DNA of 64,000 nt, taken from contig DATGZN010000047.1 in the NCBI GenBank assembly GCA_035297145.1, positions 1-64,000 of the forward strand, in the 5' to 3' direction. This stretch comes from QHXW01 sp035297145 (GTDB lineage Bacteria > Acidobacteriota > Terriglobia > Bryobacterales > Bryobacteraceae). The translations under genes were made by a program, and so were the position numbers. Position 1 is the stretch's first letter, and every line of letters begins with the position of its first letter. Under the pieces are notes generated by a model. It was not told the origin of the DNA. It saw only the letters and a list, made by a program, of their open reading frames with translations, and ran no database searches. Shown here in pieces: positions 32,445-39,331 of the stretch.

Positions 32445-33362
32445 ATGATCCGAACACCCCACACTACCCTTCTGTCTTTATGCCTGTTCTTGCCGTTCCA
32501 GGCGGCGCCGGCCTTTGCGCAGCAGACTTCTACTGGCACAGCCCAGCAGCAGCCCGCTCCGGCGCCATCTCAAAAGCCCGCTCCAGCGGCACAACCGGAA
32601 ACCCCACTCAACACCAGTGACGCGCAGTTGTCGCTGCAGCTTTTCTACTGGATGCCCATTGACCAGCCCGACCTGCGAGGCGGGGCAGCCAATGTTGGGC
32701 CTTATCCGGGCAGTCTGAACTACCCGGGCACGCCTAAGCGCGCGCCGGGCGCGGTAGTCAGCATCCCCGCCGGCCGCAATAACACCATAAGGGTTTCGTA
32801 CTTTCGCATCCAGGGTGACGGCAACACGTCTGCGCACGCCAATCTCACCCTGTTCAACACCGACTACGCCCCGGGCGATTACCTGGTGACCCGCTACAAC
32901 TTGCAAAACGTCAAGATTTCCTACGACTTTCTCTCTTATCCCTATCCCGCCAATCCCGCACGGTTCCGGCTGAAGACCCTGTGGGAGGTGCAATACACCA
33001 CGATACAAAGCAGCATCGACGCGCCCTTGAAGCCCGTCCTAACTGACGCGTCGGGCAATCCGATCTCGAACACTGCTGCCGGGACGAGAAATCTGATTTA
33101 TCCGACTTTGGGTTTGGCCATCGAGAAGGCGCTAAACGCTCACTTTCGAGTCGAAGCCAAAGCCTCAGGCTTTGCCATTCCGCACCACGCGACCATCTAT
33201 GACGCCGAAGCTTCGGCGGTCTACCGAACCGGGCGGTACGAGGTCGCTGTGGGCGCTAAAGCGTTCCATTTCAAGACTTCGACACAAAACTCGCAGTACG
33301 TCCTGGCAACGTTTCCAGGCGCATTTGTGGCCATCCGCTACTATCCCAAGTGGTTGTGGTAG
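32445..33362 (+). CDS. Secreted or outer-membrane beta-rich protein
   Basis: A 305-residue protein with a signal peptide (MIRTPHTTLLSLCLFLPFQ..FAQQ), then a proline/glutamine/alanine-rich linker of about 35 residues, then a beta-strand-rich domain with alternating hydrophobic residues (NNTIRVSYFRIQGDG, YDFLSYPYPANPARFRLKTLWEVQYTT) ending FVAIRYYPKWLW. The terminal aromatic residue and strand pattern suggest an outer-membrane barrel. I do not recognise a specific family. TTG 32436 is also in frame, but ATG 32445 begins the leader. Confidence 0.6.
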   Translation: MIRTPHTTLLSLCLFLPFQAAPAFAQQTSTGTAQQQPAPAPSQKPAPAAQPETPLNTSDAQLSLQLFYWMPIDQPDLRGGAANVGPYPGSLNYPGTPKRAPGAVVSIPAGRNNTIRVSYFRIQGDGNTSAHANLTLFNTDYAPGDYLVTRYNLQNVKISYDFLSYPYPANPARFRLKTLWEVQYTTIQSSIDAPLKPVLTDASGNPISNTAAGTRNLIYPTLGLAIEKALNAHFRVEAKASGFAIPHHATIYDAEASAVYRTGRYEVAVGAKAFHFKTSTQNSQYVLATFPGAFVAIRYYPKWLW

Positions 33363-33372
33363 AAAGGGAGGA

Positions 33373-34338
33373 TTGCCTCCATACCGGCCGCTGGTCTCGA
33401 ATCCGCACTGGCTGACGATTCTGGGTAATTTTTGGCCGCGCAAACTGGACATGCGGCCCTATCCCGAAGAAAACAGGCTGTTTCGTACGGAACCAAATAT
33501 CCAAGTGCTGGTCCAATCCCAGCGGCCCGTTGGCGATTCGCGCGGCGAACTGGTGCTAGTGCATGGACTTGAAGGAGCGGGTGACGCCGGCTACATGCGC
33601 ACCATGGCGAAGGCTGCCCTGGATGCGGGCTTTGCAGTAAGTCGATTCAACATAAGGACTTGTGGTGGAACCGAGCGCCTTTCGAACACTCTGTATCACG
33701 CCGGCCTGACGTCCGATTTGCGCTTTGTACTCAATCAGATACGCACACCTGTCCATCTGGTGGGCTATTCGCTAGGTGGAAACATGATTTTGAAACTGGC
33801 CGGCGAATTAGGCGAAGAAGCGGCGCCACTCATCGCGAGTGTTTGCGCCATTTCAACACCCATCGATCTGGCCGCGTGCGCGCGCACCATAGCCAGGCCG
33901 TCAAATCGGATTTATGAAAGACGGTTCCTGAAGCGCATGCGGACGCGTGTCGTCGAAACCGGACGCTTTACTGCTAAACAAGTCAGGGCGCCCCGCTCGA
34001 TCTGGGAGTTCGACGATCTGTTGACCGGGCCGTCATTTGGTTTTCGCGGGGCGGAGCATTACTACGAAACCCAATCCGCAGGGCAGTTTCTGGAGCGCAT
34101 TCGCATACCCGTTCTGCTCATCCAGGCGAAAGACGATATCTTCATTCCGTTTGAGATTTTCGAGCATCCGGTAGTTAAAGCCAACCCTTATGTGCGGTTA
34201 CACGTTACCGAGCATGGCGGGCACCTGGGATTCCTTTCCAGAACGAAGCCTCGTTTCTGGCTGGATGGAGCGGTACTGGAATGGATCGAAAGCGTCGATC
34301 AGAAGAGCTGCAGCGAGGCGAAGTACAGTTTCAGGTAA
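33373..34338 (+). CDS. Alpha/beta hydrolase, YheT-type
   Basis: A 321-residue hydrolase. The N-terminus LPPYRPLVSNPHWLTILGNFWPR and the LVLVHGLEGAGDAGYMR loop mark the YheT/EMB8 group; the nucleophile elbow is HLVGYSLGGNMILKLAGE, and the end has TEHGGHLGFL, giving the catalytic His. The substrate is unknown (esters or lipids). The start is uncertain: TTG 33373 lies next to an AAAGGGAGG sequence and keeps the conserved N-terminus; ATG 33451 would lose it. The 3' end overlaps the convergent cdsA gene by 40 bases. Confidence 0.78.
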   Translation: MPPYRPLVSNPHWLTILGNFWPRKLDMRPYPEENRLFRTEPNIQVLVQSQRPVGDSRGELVLVHGLEGAGDAGYMRTMAKAALDAGFAVSRFNIRTCGGTERLSNTLYHAGLTSDLRFVLNQIRTPVHLVGYSLGGNMILKLAGELGEEAAPLIASVCAISTPIDLAACARTIARPSNRIYERRFLKRMRTRVVETGRFTAKQVRAPRSIWEFDDLLTGPSFGFRGAEHYYETQSAGQFLERIRIPVLLIQAKDDIFIPFEIFEHPVVKANPYVRLHVTEHGGHLGFLSRTKPRFWLDGAVLEWIESVDQKSCSEAKYSFR

Positions 34339-35087
34339 ACGACGGGTAGTGCAAACAGGGTGCTGTCCACGCGGTCCAGAAGCCCACCGTGGCCAGGCAA
34401 CAAACTGCTGCTGTCCTTCACATTGGCACCGCGCTTGAGAGCGGACTCAGCCAAGTCGCCAGCTTGGCCCGCGATATTTGCGGCGGCGGTGAGCAACGCG
34501 CCTTCGAACATCGGAACCGATAGGGTGCGATTCAGATAGAAAACTCCAAACAGCATGGAGCCGGCGAGGGATGCGATGGAGCCTTCCCAGGTTTTGTTCG
34601 GGCTAATACGCGTGGCGAGGCGGTGGCGTCCAAAGCTTTTGCCGATGTAGTAGGCGAATCCATCGCCCACCCAGTTCAGAATCAGAGCGAAGGCAAGCCA
34701 ATGGGGACTCGCGGCACGCAGAAGGATCGCGAACTTCCATGCGCCGAAAATGTAGACGATGCCAAACAGCAGGAAGGCTGCGTGTGGCAGAGCCTGGTGG
34801 AGATCCTCCAGCTGCAGGACAAGCGACAGGGCAATCATGGCGACTAGCGTCAGGATGACGTAGCCGTCTTGGGGCGTCATCGGCCTCATTGCGAGGACCA
34901 GCAGTCCGGCGGCGTATCCGACCGGGCCAGGCTTCGTGACTCCATATCCGGCTGCGAGCCCGGAGTATTCGGAGAAGCAGATTAGCGCGACCAGTGCCGT
35001 TACACCGAAGAGCAACCAGAAATTACCACGGTAAACGACGTAAAGGATAAAAGGAATGAGGACGGCAGCGGTAAGCAGGCGCTTCAT
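34299..35087 (-). CDS. cdsA: Phosphatidate cytidylyltransferase
   Basis: A 262-residue inner-membrane enzyme with seven to eight hydrophobic segments. The C-terminal signature GDLAESALKRGANVKDSSSL followed by LPGHGGLLDRVDS is the CdsA pattern with its metal and CDP-binding residues. It makes CDP-diacylglycerol, the precursor of all phospholipid head-group pathways. It is coupled to the undecaprenyl diphosphate synthase gene (ATGA overlap), the standard uppS-cdsA order. Confidence 0.93.
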   Translation of the reverse strand: MKRLLTAAVLIPFILYVVYRGNFWLLFGVTALVALICFSEYSGLAAGYGVTKPGPVGYAAGLLVLAMRPMTPQDGYVILTLVAMIALSLVLQLEDLHQALPHAAFLLFGIVYIFGAWKFAILLRAASPHWLAFALILNWVGDGFAYYIGKSFGRHRLATRISPNKTWEGSIASLAGSMLFGVFYLNRTLSVPMFEGALLTAAANIAGQAGDLAESALKRGANVKDSSSLLPGHGGLLDRVDSTLFALPVVYLKLYFASLQLF

Positions 35088-35926
35088 TGCGAAGTGACGA
35101 CGGCTTCAACCAATTGTGCCTCTCGATGCGCGCGGGCGCCGTTGTAGGCTCCGTTGCTCAGGCCGCCATATCGGCGATCACGCTTTTGGAAGTCGAGGAT
35201 GGCCTTCAGCAGCTCGCGGCGGCTGAAGTCGGGCCAGAGAGTCTCGGTGACGTACAGCTCGGAATAGGCAATCTGCCAGAGGAGGAAATTGCTGATGCGC
35301 ATTTCGCCGGATGTCCGGATGAGGAGATCGGGATCGGGAGAACCCGCGGTGTAGAGTCCGGAGGCGAAGGCCTCTTCGTCTACGTAAAGCGAATCCAAGC
35401 GGCCTTCGCGGCGGGCATTCTCAATGATGCCGTTGACGGCGTCCAGAATTTCGGAACGTCCACCGTAGTTGATGGCCAAGTTGACGAGCAGCCCTCGATT
35501 CTGGGCTGTCGCATCGATCACCGATTCCAGCTCCGCCCGCACCTGCGGGGGAAGAGCGTCGAGGCGGCCGATGGCTTTCAGGCGGATGTCGTTTTTCTGA
35601 AGCTCGGGCAGTTCCTTCTTCAGGTAGAAGCGCAAGAGGCGCCACAATGTCTCCACCTCGGCGCGCGGACGTTTCCAGTTTTCGACCGAGAATGCGTATA
35701 GAGTCAGAACTTTGATGCCGATGCGCGCGCACGCTTCCACGGTGCTGCGAACGGGCCCGATGCCCGCGCTGTGACCGGCGACTCGCGGCAGACTGCGGCG
35801 GTTCGCCCAGCGGCCGTTGCCGTCCATTATGATGGCGATGTGCGAAGGCAAACGTTGCGGGTCGATGGCTTGAGCCAGGTCCAGATCCGGGTCACCGGGC
35901 TGGAGAGATTCCAGCAAATCTTTCAT
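35084..35926 (-). CDS. uppS: Isoprenyl transferase (undecaprenyl diphosphate synthase type)
   Basis: A 280-residue cis-prenyltransferase. The catalytic IIMDGNGRWANRR (residues 32-44) carries the Mg-binding Asp, followed by GHSAGIGPVRSTVEAC, the LYAFSVENWKRP segment, and the C-terminal DLLIRTSGEMRISNFLLWQ signature. It makes the C55 carrier lipid for cell-wall synthesis. The first 26 residues are a nonconserved acidic leader. It is first in the uppS-cdsA operon; a hairpin-rich region lies upstream. Confidence 0.93.
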   Translation of the reverse strand: MKDLLESLQPGDPDLDLAQAIDPQRLPSHIAIIMDGNGRWANRRSLPRVAGHSAGIGPVRSTVEACARIGIKVLTLYAFSVENWKRPRAEVETLWRLLRFYLKKELPELQKNDIRLKAIGRLDALPPQVRAELESVIDATAQNRGLLVNLAINYGGRSEILDAVNGIIENARREGRLDSLYVDEEAFASGLYTAGSPDPDLLIRTSGEMRISNFLLWQIAYSELYVTETLWPDFSRRELLKAILDFQKRDRRYGGLSNGAYNGARAHREAQLVEAVVTSQ

Positions 35927-35949
35927 GAAGTAATCCCCTATGGTACACC

Positions 35950-36024
35950 GCGGCTCGGAAAAGCCGCCACCGATCGAAGTACCGTCTGGGTACTAGCAAC
36001 CAGCTTAAAGTATTCTGACATACT
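35950..36024. promoter_or_regulatory. Three short palindromes upstream of uppS
   Basis: GCGGCT/AGCCGC (35950-35955 and 35962-35967), AGTACC/GGTACT (35978-35983 and 35989-35994) and AGTAT/ATACT (36009-36013 and 36020-36024) lie in a row between uppS and the next plus-strand start. In the uppS orientation they would fall in its promoter or leader. Candidate regulatory region, not assigned. Confidence 0.35.
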
Positions 36025-36048
36025 AAGGACTTTGCTTCATCAAAGCGC

Positions 36049-36249
36049 ATGAGGTCTTCCCAGCCGGTTGTGTTCCGCGCCGCGTCTTATTTTGCGTTCG
36101 GCTCGGCCGTTTCGATCCTGAATAACATAGCCCCCTCTCAGATTCTGCTGGGGTTAGCGGTCGTCGCATTGTTGCGCTCGGGGGGGCCACTGCGCATGCG
36201 GCGCGTTTGGATCGCAACGGCGGAGAAAAAAGAGGCGGCAGTTGGCTGA
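36049..36249 (+). CDS. Possible small membrane protein
   Basis: A 66-residue reading frame with one hydrophobic stretch (about residues 14-42, including ILLGLAVVALLRSGG) and a basic end. The stop overlaps the TTG start of the dehydrogenase gene, so it could be translationally coupled. No recognised domain and a weak ribosome site make this tentative; without it, 35927-36241 is intergenic. Confidence 0.3.
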   Translation: MRSSQPVVFRAASYFAFGSAVSILNNIAPSQILLGLAVVALLRSGGPLRMRRVWIATAEKKEAAVG

Positions 36250-36964
36250 AACGCTGCGAGGCCGGGAAATCGTGCTGGCCGGCGGCTCGGGCGGGCTTGG
36301 GTCGGCGGTGTGCGAAGTTTTGGCGGCCGAAGGGGCGCGCGTGGTGGTGAGCTATCGCGCAAATCGGGAGCGTGCCGAGCGATTGCGGGAGCGCGCGCAG
36401 ATTGTTCAGTCGGATCTGGCGGTGGAAGGCGATCGCAAGAGGCTATTGGATGCGGCGCCCGAACTGTACGGTCTGGTGGTTTTCGCTGGAGACCCCGCGC
36501 GGGTTGCGGCGGGTGCGGACCCGCGAGAGGCGATGCTGCGATCGCACGAGGTGAACTATCTTGGACCGATTCTCCTGGCGCGTGAGGCGGCGGACCGGAT
36601 GCGCGCTGCAGGCACGCCAGGCGCTATCGTGTTGCTGGGGACGATGCAGACGGTCGCGCTGTTTCGGGGTTCCACGGCTTACGCTGCGCAGAAGGCGGCC
36701 CTCGTACATGCGGCGCGCATCCTGGCGAAAGAATGCCGGGGGCCGGTGAACATCCGCGTGAATGTGGTGAGCCCGGGAGTGATCGCGGCGGGGATGGCTG
36801 AAGCCAGTATCGCTAGCGGGAAATACGAACGCTATCTGAAAGACGGCGTGATTCCGCGGTACGGGCGGGCGGAAGACGTGGCGCGAGCGGTGCGGTTCTT
36901 TCTGGAGCCGGATAATTATGTGACGGGGCAGGTGCTGGGGGTGGATGGCGGGATCACGTTATGA
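36242..36964 (+). CDS. Short-chain dehydrogenase/reductase
   Basis: A 240-residue SDR. The nucleotide motif is LAGGSGGLGSAVCEVLA (residues 13-29), an NYLGPILLA segment replaces the NVxG of the fold, and the catalytic region has Ser/Tyr/Lys spacing (GTMQ.., then STAYAAQKAALVH with YxxxK). The PGVIAAGMAEASI and VTGQVLGVDGGITL C-terminus is typical of FabG-like enzymes. Substrate unknown. It starts at TTG 36242 with an AGAGG site ten bases upstream. Confidence 0.85.
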   Translation: MAETLRGREIVLAGGSGGLGSAVCEVLAAEGARVVVSYRANRERAERLRERAQIVQSDLAVEGDRKRLLDAAPELYGLVVFAGDPARVAAGADPREAMLRSHEVNYLGPILLAREAADRMRAAGTPGAIVLLGTMQTVALFRGSTAYAAQKAALVHAARILAKECRGPVNIRVNVVSPGVIAAGMAEASIASGKYERYLKDGVIPRYGRAEDVARAVRFFLEPDNYVTGQVLGVDGGITL

Positions 36965-37010
36965 TGACCGTAAAGGGTTTCGGCCCGCGAGCGAGGCGGT
37001 AATTGCGTCT

Positions 37011-37078
37011 GTCCCTTTTGCCCCCTTGCCCCCTTTTGCCCCCGTCCCTTTTGCCCCCGTCCCTTTTGCCCCTGTTGG
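37011..37078. repeat. C-rich tandem repeat before the two-TM gene
   Basis: About 68 bases of imperfect tandem repeats of a 15-base unit (GTCCCTTTTGCCCCC) with runs of four T and five C, directly upstream of the two-transmembrane gene. The strand is extremely pyrimidine-rich. It may mark an accessory-DNA boundary. Confidence 0.6.
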
Positions 37079-37100
37079 TCTTTGTTAGAATGGCGAACCT

Positions 37101-37961
37101 ATGGCACGACACGGTTTTAGAAGACTCCCCAAAGAATGGCCGTGGCGAGCTACCGCGCTCGGGCTCCTCGGCGGGCTTATGTACATCCTTGCAGGGTCAG
37201 GGGACAAACCGTTGGTTCGCTTTGCGAGAGATTTGGGTATTGCCCTGGCGATCGCGGCAGTTATTGCGCTCGTGCTGGAGCGTCTCATTCATGAATCGCT
37301 ACTCCGTGATATGCATCGTGCCGCGAACGAAATGATTAGCAAGTCCGACGTTCTGCGTGGGGCAAGCGAACTCAAGATACATTCGGTGTTTGCTAGGCGG
37401 CACCAGAGCACCCACAGGCGTTGGGAAATTGAGGTTGGCTCGGCGATCCAAAAGGAGTTGTCACGGGATGGTGGTGAGGTGCTGATCGCATGTGTGGCAG
37501 CGCCTGAGTTCTTCAGGCAGGGAACGCAGGTCGCCACTACACTGCTGGATAAGATGCACCTGAAGGGCAATTGCGAACTCAGAGTGCTTTTACTATGTCC
37601 AGACTCGCAATGGGCAAACCTCCGTGCGGAATTCGAACCCTTGCATCCGACTATTACGGATATAGAAAATGCAGCGCATTTCCTAAAAGCACTCCAGGAT
37701 CAGGCAGGGAACAAAGTCAAGGTGCATTGCTACGATCTGCCACCAATAGCCTTCTTGGTGATCACTGAAGATCTGCTCTTCCTAGAGGCATATCCTCTTG
37801 TGCGTGTCCATTCCGGAGACGGTCCAATTGGTGGCGTGACGCCCATGATCGTGATCGAGCGCGCTGGCAGCGATGCGTACAAGAGGTGGCACGGGCACTT
37901 TGACGAGATCTGGAAAAATCACTCCGCTCCGTATCATGAACATCATGGCCGGAAACCCTAG
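37101..37961 (+). CDS. Two-transmembrane protein with phospholipase-D-like sensor domain
   Basis: A 286-residue protein with two transmembrane segments (about residues 17-35 and 44-63) and a cytoplasmic C-terminal region of about 200 residues. The end (LRVLLLCPDSQWANLRAEF, KVKVHCYDLPPIAFLVITEDLLFLEAYPL, then FDEIWKNH) resembles phospholipase-D-like domains found with defence or signalling proteins, but the HxK catalytic motifs are absent. A TAGAAT box (37086-37091) ends 9 bases before the ATG. Lower GC at third positions than neighbouring genes and the adjacent toxin-antitoxin pair suggest accessory DNA. Function unknown. Confidence 0.65.
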   Translation: MARHGFRRLPKEWPWRATALGLLGGLMYILAGSGDKPLVRFARDLGIALAIAAVIALVLERLIHESLLRDMHRAANEMISKSDVLRGASELKIHSVFARRHQSTHRRWEIEVGSAIQKELSRDGGEVLIACVAAPEFFRQGTQVATTLLDKMHLKGNCELRVLLLCPDSQWANLRAEFEPLHPTITDIENAAHFLKALQDQAGNKVKVHCYDLPPIAFLVITEDLLFLEAYPLVRVHSGDGPIGGVTPMIVIERAGSDAYKRWHGHFDEIWKNHSAPYHEHHGRKP

Positions 37962-38109
37962 CAGGGACGAAAGCCTCTTGAAACTGCAATTTCGACTAAT
38001 ACGGCGCTCGTGAATCTCGGCGATGCGCGCCAGCGCTACCGAACGGTCACGAGTCGAACGGCCGCAGGCCCCCGCACACTACGCGTGGCCCTGCGCAACA
38101 TGTGCTGCA

Positions 38110-38138
38110 TTGCATTTAACGTGACGCGGTAGTACTCT
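38110..38138 (+). promoter_or_regulatory. Predicted promoter of the higBA pair, giving a leaderless transcript
   Basis: TTGCAT (38110-38115), a 17-base spacer and TACTCT (38133-38138). The -10 box ends 6 bases before GTG 38145, where transcription would start at or next to the start codon. There is no Shine-Dalgarno sequence. Confidence 0.4.
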
Positions 38139-38144
38139 GGATTT

Positions 38145-38423
38145 GTGATTCGGTCGTTCCGGGATCAGGAGACCGAAAGAGTTTTCCGGCGTGAATTTAG
38201 CCGGAGCCATCAGGGCATCGCTCGCATCGCAAAACGGAAACTGGACCAGCTCCATGCGGCAGCGGCACTCGCGGATTTAGGAGTGATTCCTGGGAATCGT
38301 CTGGAAACCCTCGCAGGGGACCGACGAGGGCAATACAGCATCCGAATTAACGATCAATGGCGGATCTGTTTTCGATGGGCCGATTCTGATGCGATTGAAG
38401 TCGAGATCGTGGACTATCACTGA
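38145..38423 (+). CDS. higB: HigB-type toxin (RelE/ParE superfamily)
   Basis: A 92-residue protein with the RelE-like pattern: FRDQETERVFRREFSRSHQG.. , RIAKRKLDQLHAAAALADLGVIPGNRLETL, then GQYSIRINDQWRICFRW and the VEIVDYH end. HigB toxins cut mRNA at the ribosome. The toxin gene comes before the antitoxin gene, the usual higBA order. It starts at GTG 38145, apparently as a leaderless message. The intergenic 183 bases upstream (37962-38144) hold only its promoter. Confidence 0.87.
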   Translation: MIRSFRDQETERVFRREFSRSHQGIARIAKRKLDQLHAAAALADLGVIPGNRLETLAGDRRGQYSIRINDQWRICFRWADSDAIEVEIVDYH

Positions 38424-38432
38424 GGTGGAGTA

Positions 38433-38741
38433 ATGGCGAAGAAGAGGAAGACAATGCCGCCGATTCATCCCGGGGAAACGCTTCGAGAGGATTTCCTGAA
38501 GCCGCTCGGACTAACGGCAAACCGGCTCGCCATGGAACTGATGGTGCCGGTGACGCGGGTGAATGACATTGTTCGGGGCAAGCGGGCGATAACGGCCGAT
38601 ACCGCGCTGCGGTTGGCCCGTTACTTTGGCACGACGCCACAGTTTTGGACGAACCTGCAGGCTAACTACGAGCTCGAACGGGCAGAGGATGCCCGGGGTG
38701 CGGAGATCGCTGAGCGCATACGGCCGCATCGCGCCGCGTAG
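38433..38741 (+). CDS. higA: HigA-type antitoxin (XRE helix-turn-helix)
   Basis: A 102-residue protein with HPGETLREDFLKPLGLTANRLAMELMV (HTH, about residues 12-40) and the GKRAITADTALRLARYFGTTPQFWTNLQ segment of HigA/VapI antitoxins. It should neutralise HigB and repress the operon. It follows the toxin after 9 bases; the N-terminus is very basic (AKKRKTMPPIHPG). Confidence 0.9.
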   Translation: MAKKRKTMPPIHPGETLREDFLKPLGLTANRLAMELMVPVTRVNDIVRGKRAITADTALRLARYFGTTPQFWTNLQANYELERAEDARGAEIAERIRPHRAA

Positions 38742-38755
38742 GCAACGGGCGGTCT

Positions 38756-38789
38756 GTCACTAGGTTTGCTTTGTCACTAGGTTTGCTTT
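38756..38789. repeat. Perfect 17-bp tandem duplication carrying the dinB-type promoter
   Basis: GTCACTAGGTTTGCTTT occurs twice with no spacer (38756-38772 and 38773-38789). The junction creates the TTGTCA used as the -35 box of the next gene; the first copy is preceded by CT and would give only CTGTCA. Confidence 0.85.
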
Positions 38790-38799
38790 GCTCTATAAC
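38771..38799 (+). promoter_or_regulatory. Predicted promoter of the DinB family gene
   Basis: TTGTCA (38771-38776), a 17-base spacer and TATAAC (38794-38799), one mismatch from consensus in the -35 and two in the -10 box. An AAAGGA ribosome site stands before ATG 38839. Confidence 0.5.
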
Positions 38800-38838
38800 T
38801 TGTAAAGGGAACCCTCCAACCGGTCAGAAAGGATCGAA

Positions 38839-39297
38839 ATGGATATTGTCACGCGGCTGGAAGCGGCGAGAAGTCGAACGTTGCGGTGCTTTGACTTGAG
38901 TGAGGAGCAGCTCGCTCGGAGTTACGGACCGGGTAAGTGGACGGCCAGGTTCATTCTGCATCACCTCGCAGATGCGGAGACGGTTCTATATGACCGGATA
39001 CGCCGGGTCATCAGCGAACCTAGACAGGTGCTCTGGGCGTTCGACCAGGATGCGTGGGCAAAGGGCCTGGACTATTCACGGATGCCGCTCGATGTGTCTC
39101 GACGAATGTACGATTCTGTCCGTGCCGGCGTTATCTATCAGGCTCGTTTGCACTACGACACTCATGGCCACCTTGAGTTCGTCCACAGCGAGACGGGTAT
39201 TCGCACGCTGAAGGATGAGTTCGACAAGGTGGCGTGGCACAACGAGCACCATCTGGAACAGATTGATTTGGCGCTGAAGGGGGTGAGCCGCGAATGA
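38839..39297 (+). CDS. DinB family protein
   Basis: A 152-residue four-helix-bundle protein of the DinB/YfiT type, with metal ligands in HHLADAE (about residues 48-54) and WHNEHHLEQID near the C-terminus. Members are thought to be metal-dependent transferases or hydrolases acting with thiol cofactors. It is on its own, between the toxin-antitoxin pair and a convergent gene; a good promoter and ribosome site precede it. Confidence 0.8.
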   Translation: MDIVTRLEAARSRTLRCFDLSEEQLARSYGPGKWTARFILHHLADAETVLYDRIRRVISEPRQVLWAFDQDAWAKGLDYSRMPLDVSRRMYDSVRAGVIYQARLHYDTHGHLEFVHSETGIRTLKDEFDKVAWHNEHHLEQIDLALKGVSRE

Positions 39298-39331
39298 ACG
39301 CGAATTCACGCGAATGTAAAGCCGGCAGTGA

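Noticed and set aside
37011..37078. Tandem repeats as a CRISPR array
   Set aside because: Units are directly adjacent with no unique spacers and no cas genes nearby. The 17-bp duplication at 38756-38789 and the VSDxG repeat fail for the same reason.
38030..38100. tRNA-like T-arm sequence on the minus strand upstream of higB
   Set aside because: A GTTCGACTC-type string is present, but the flanking stems do not pair and no acceptor, D or anticodon arm can be built.
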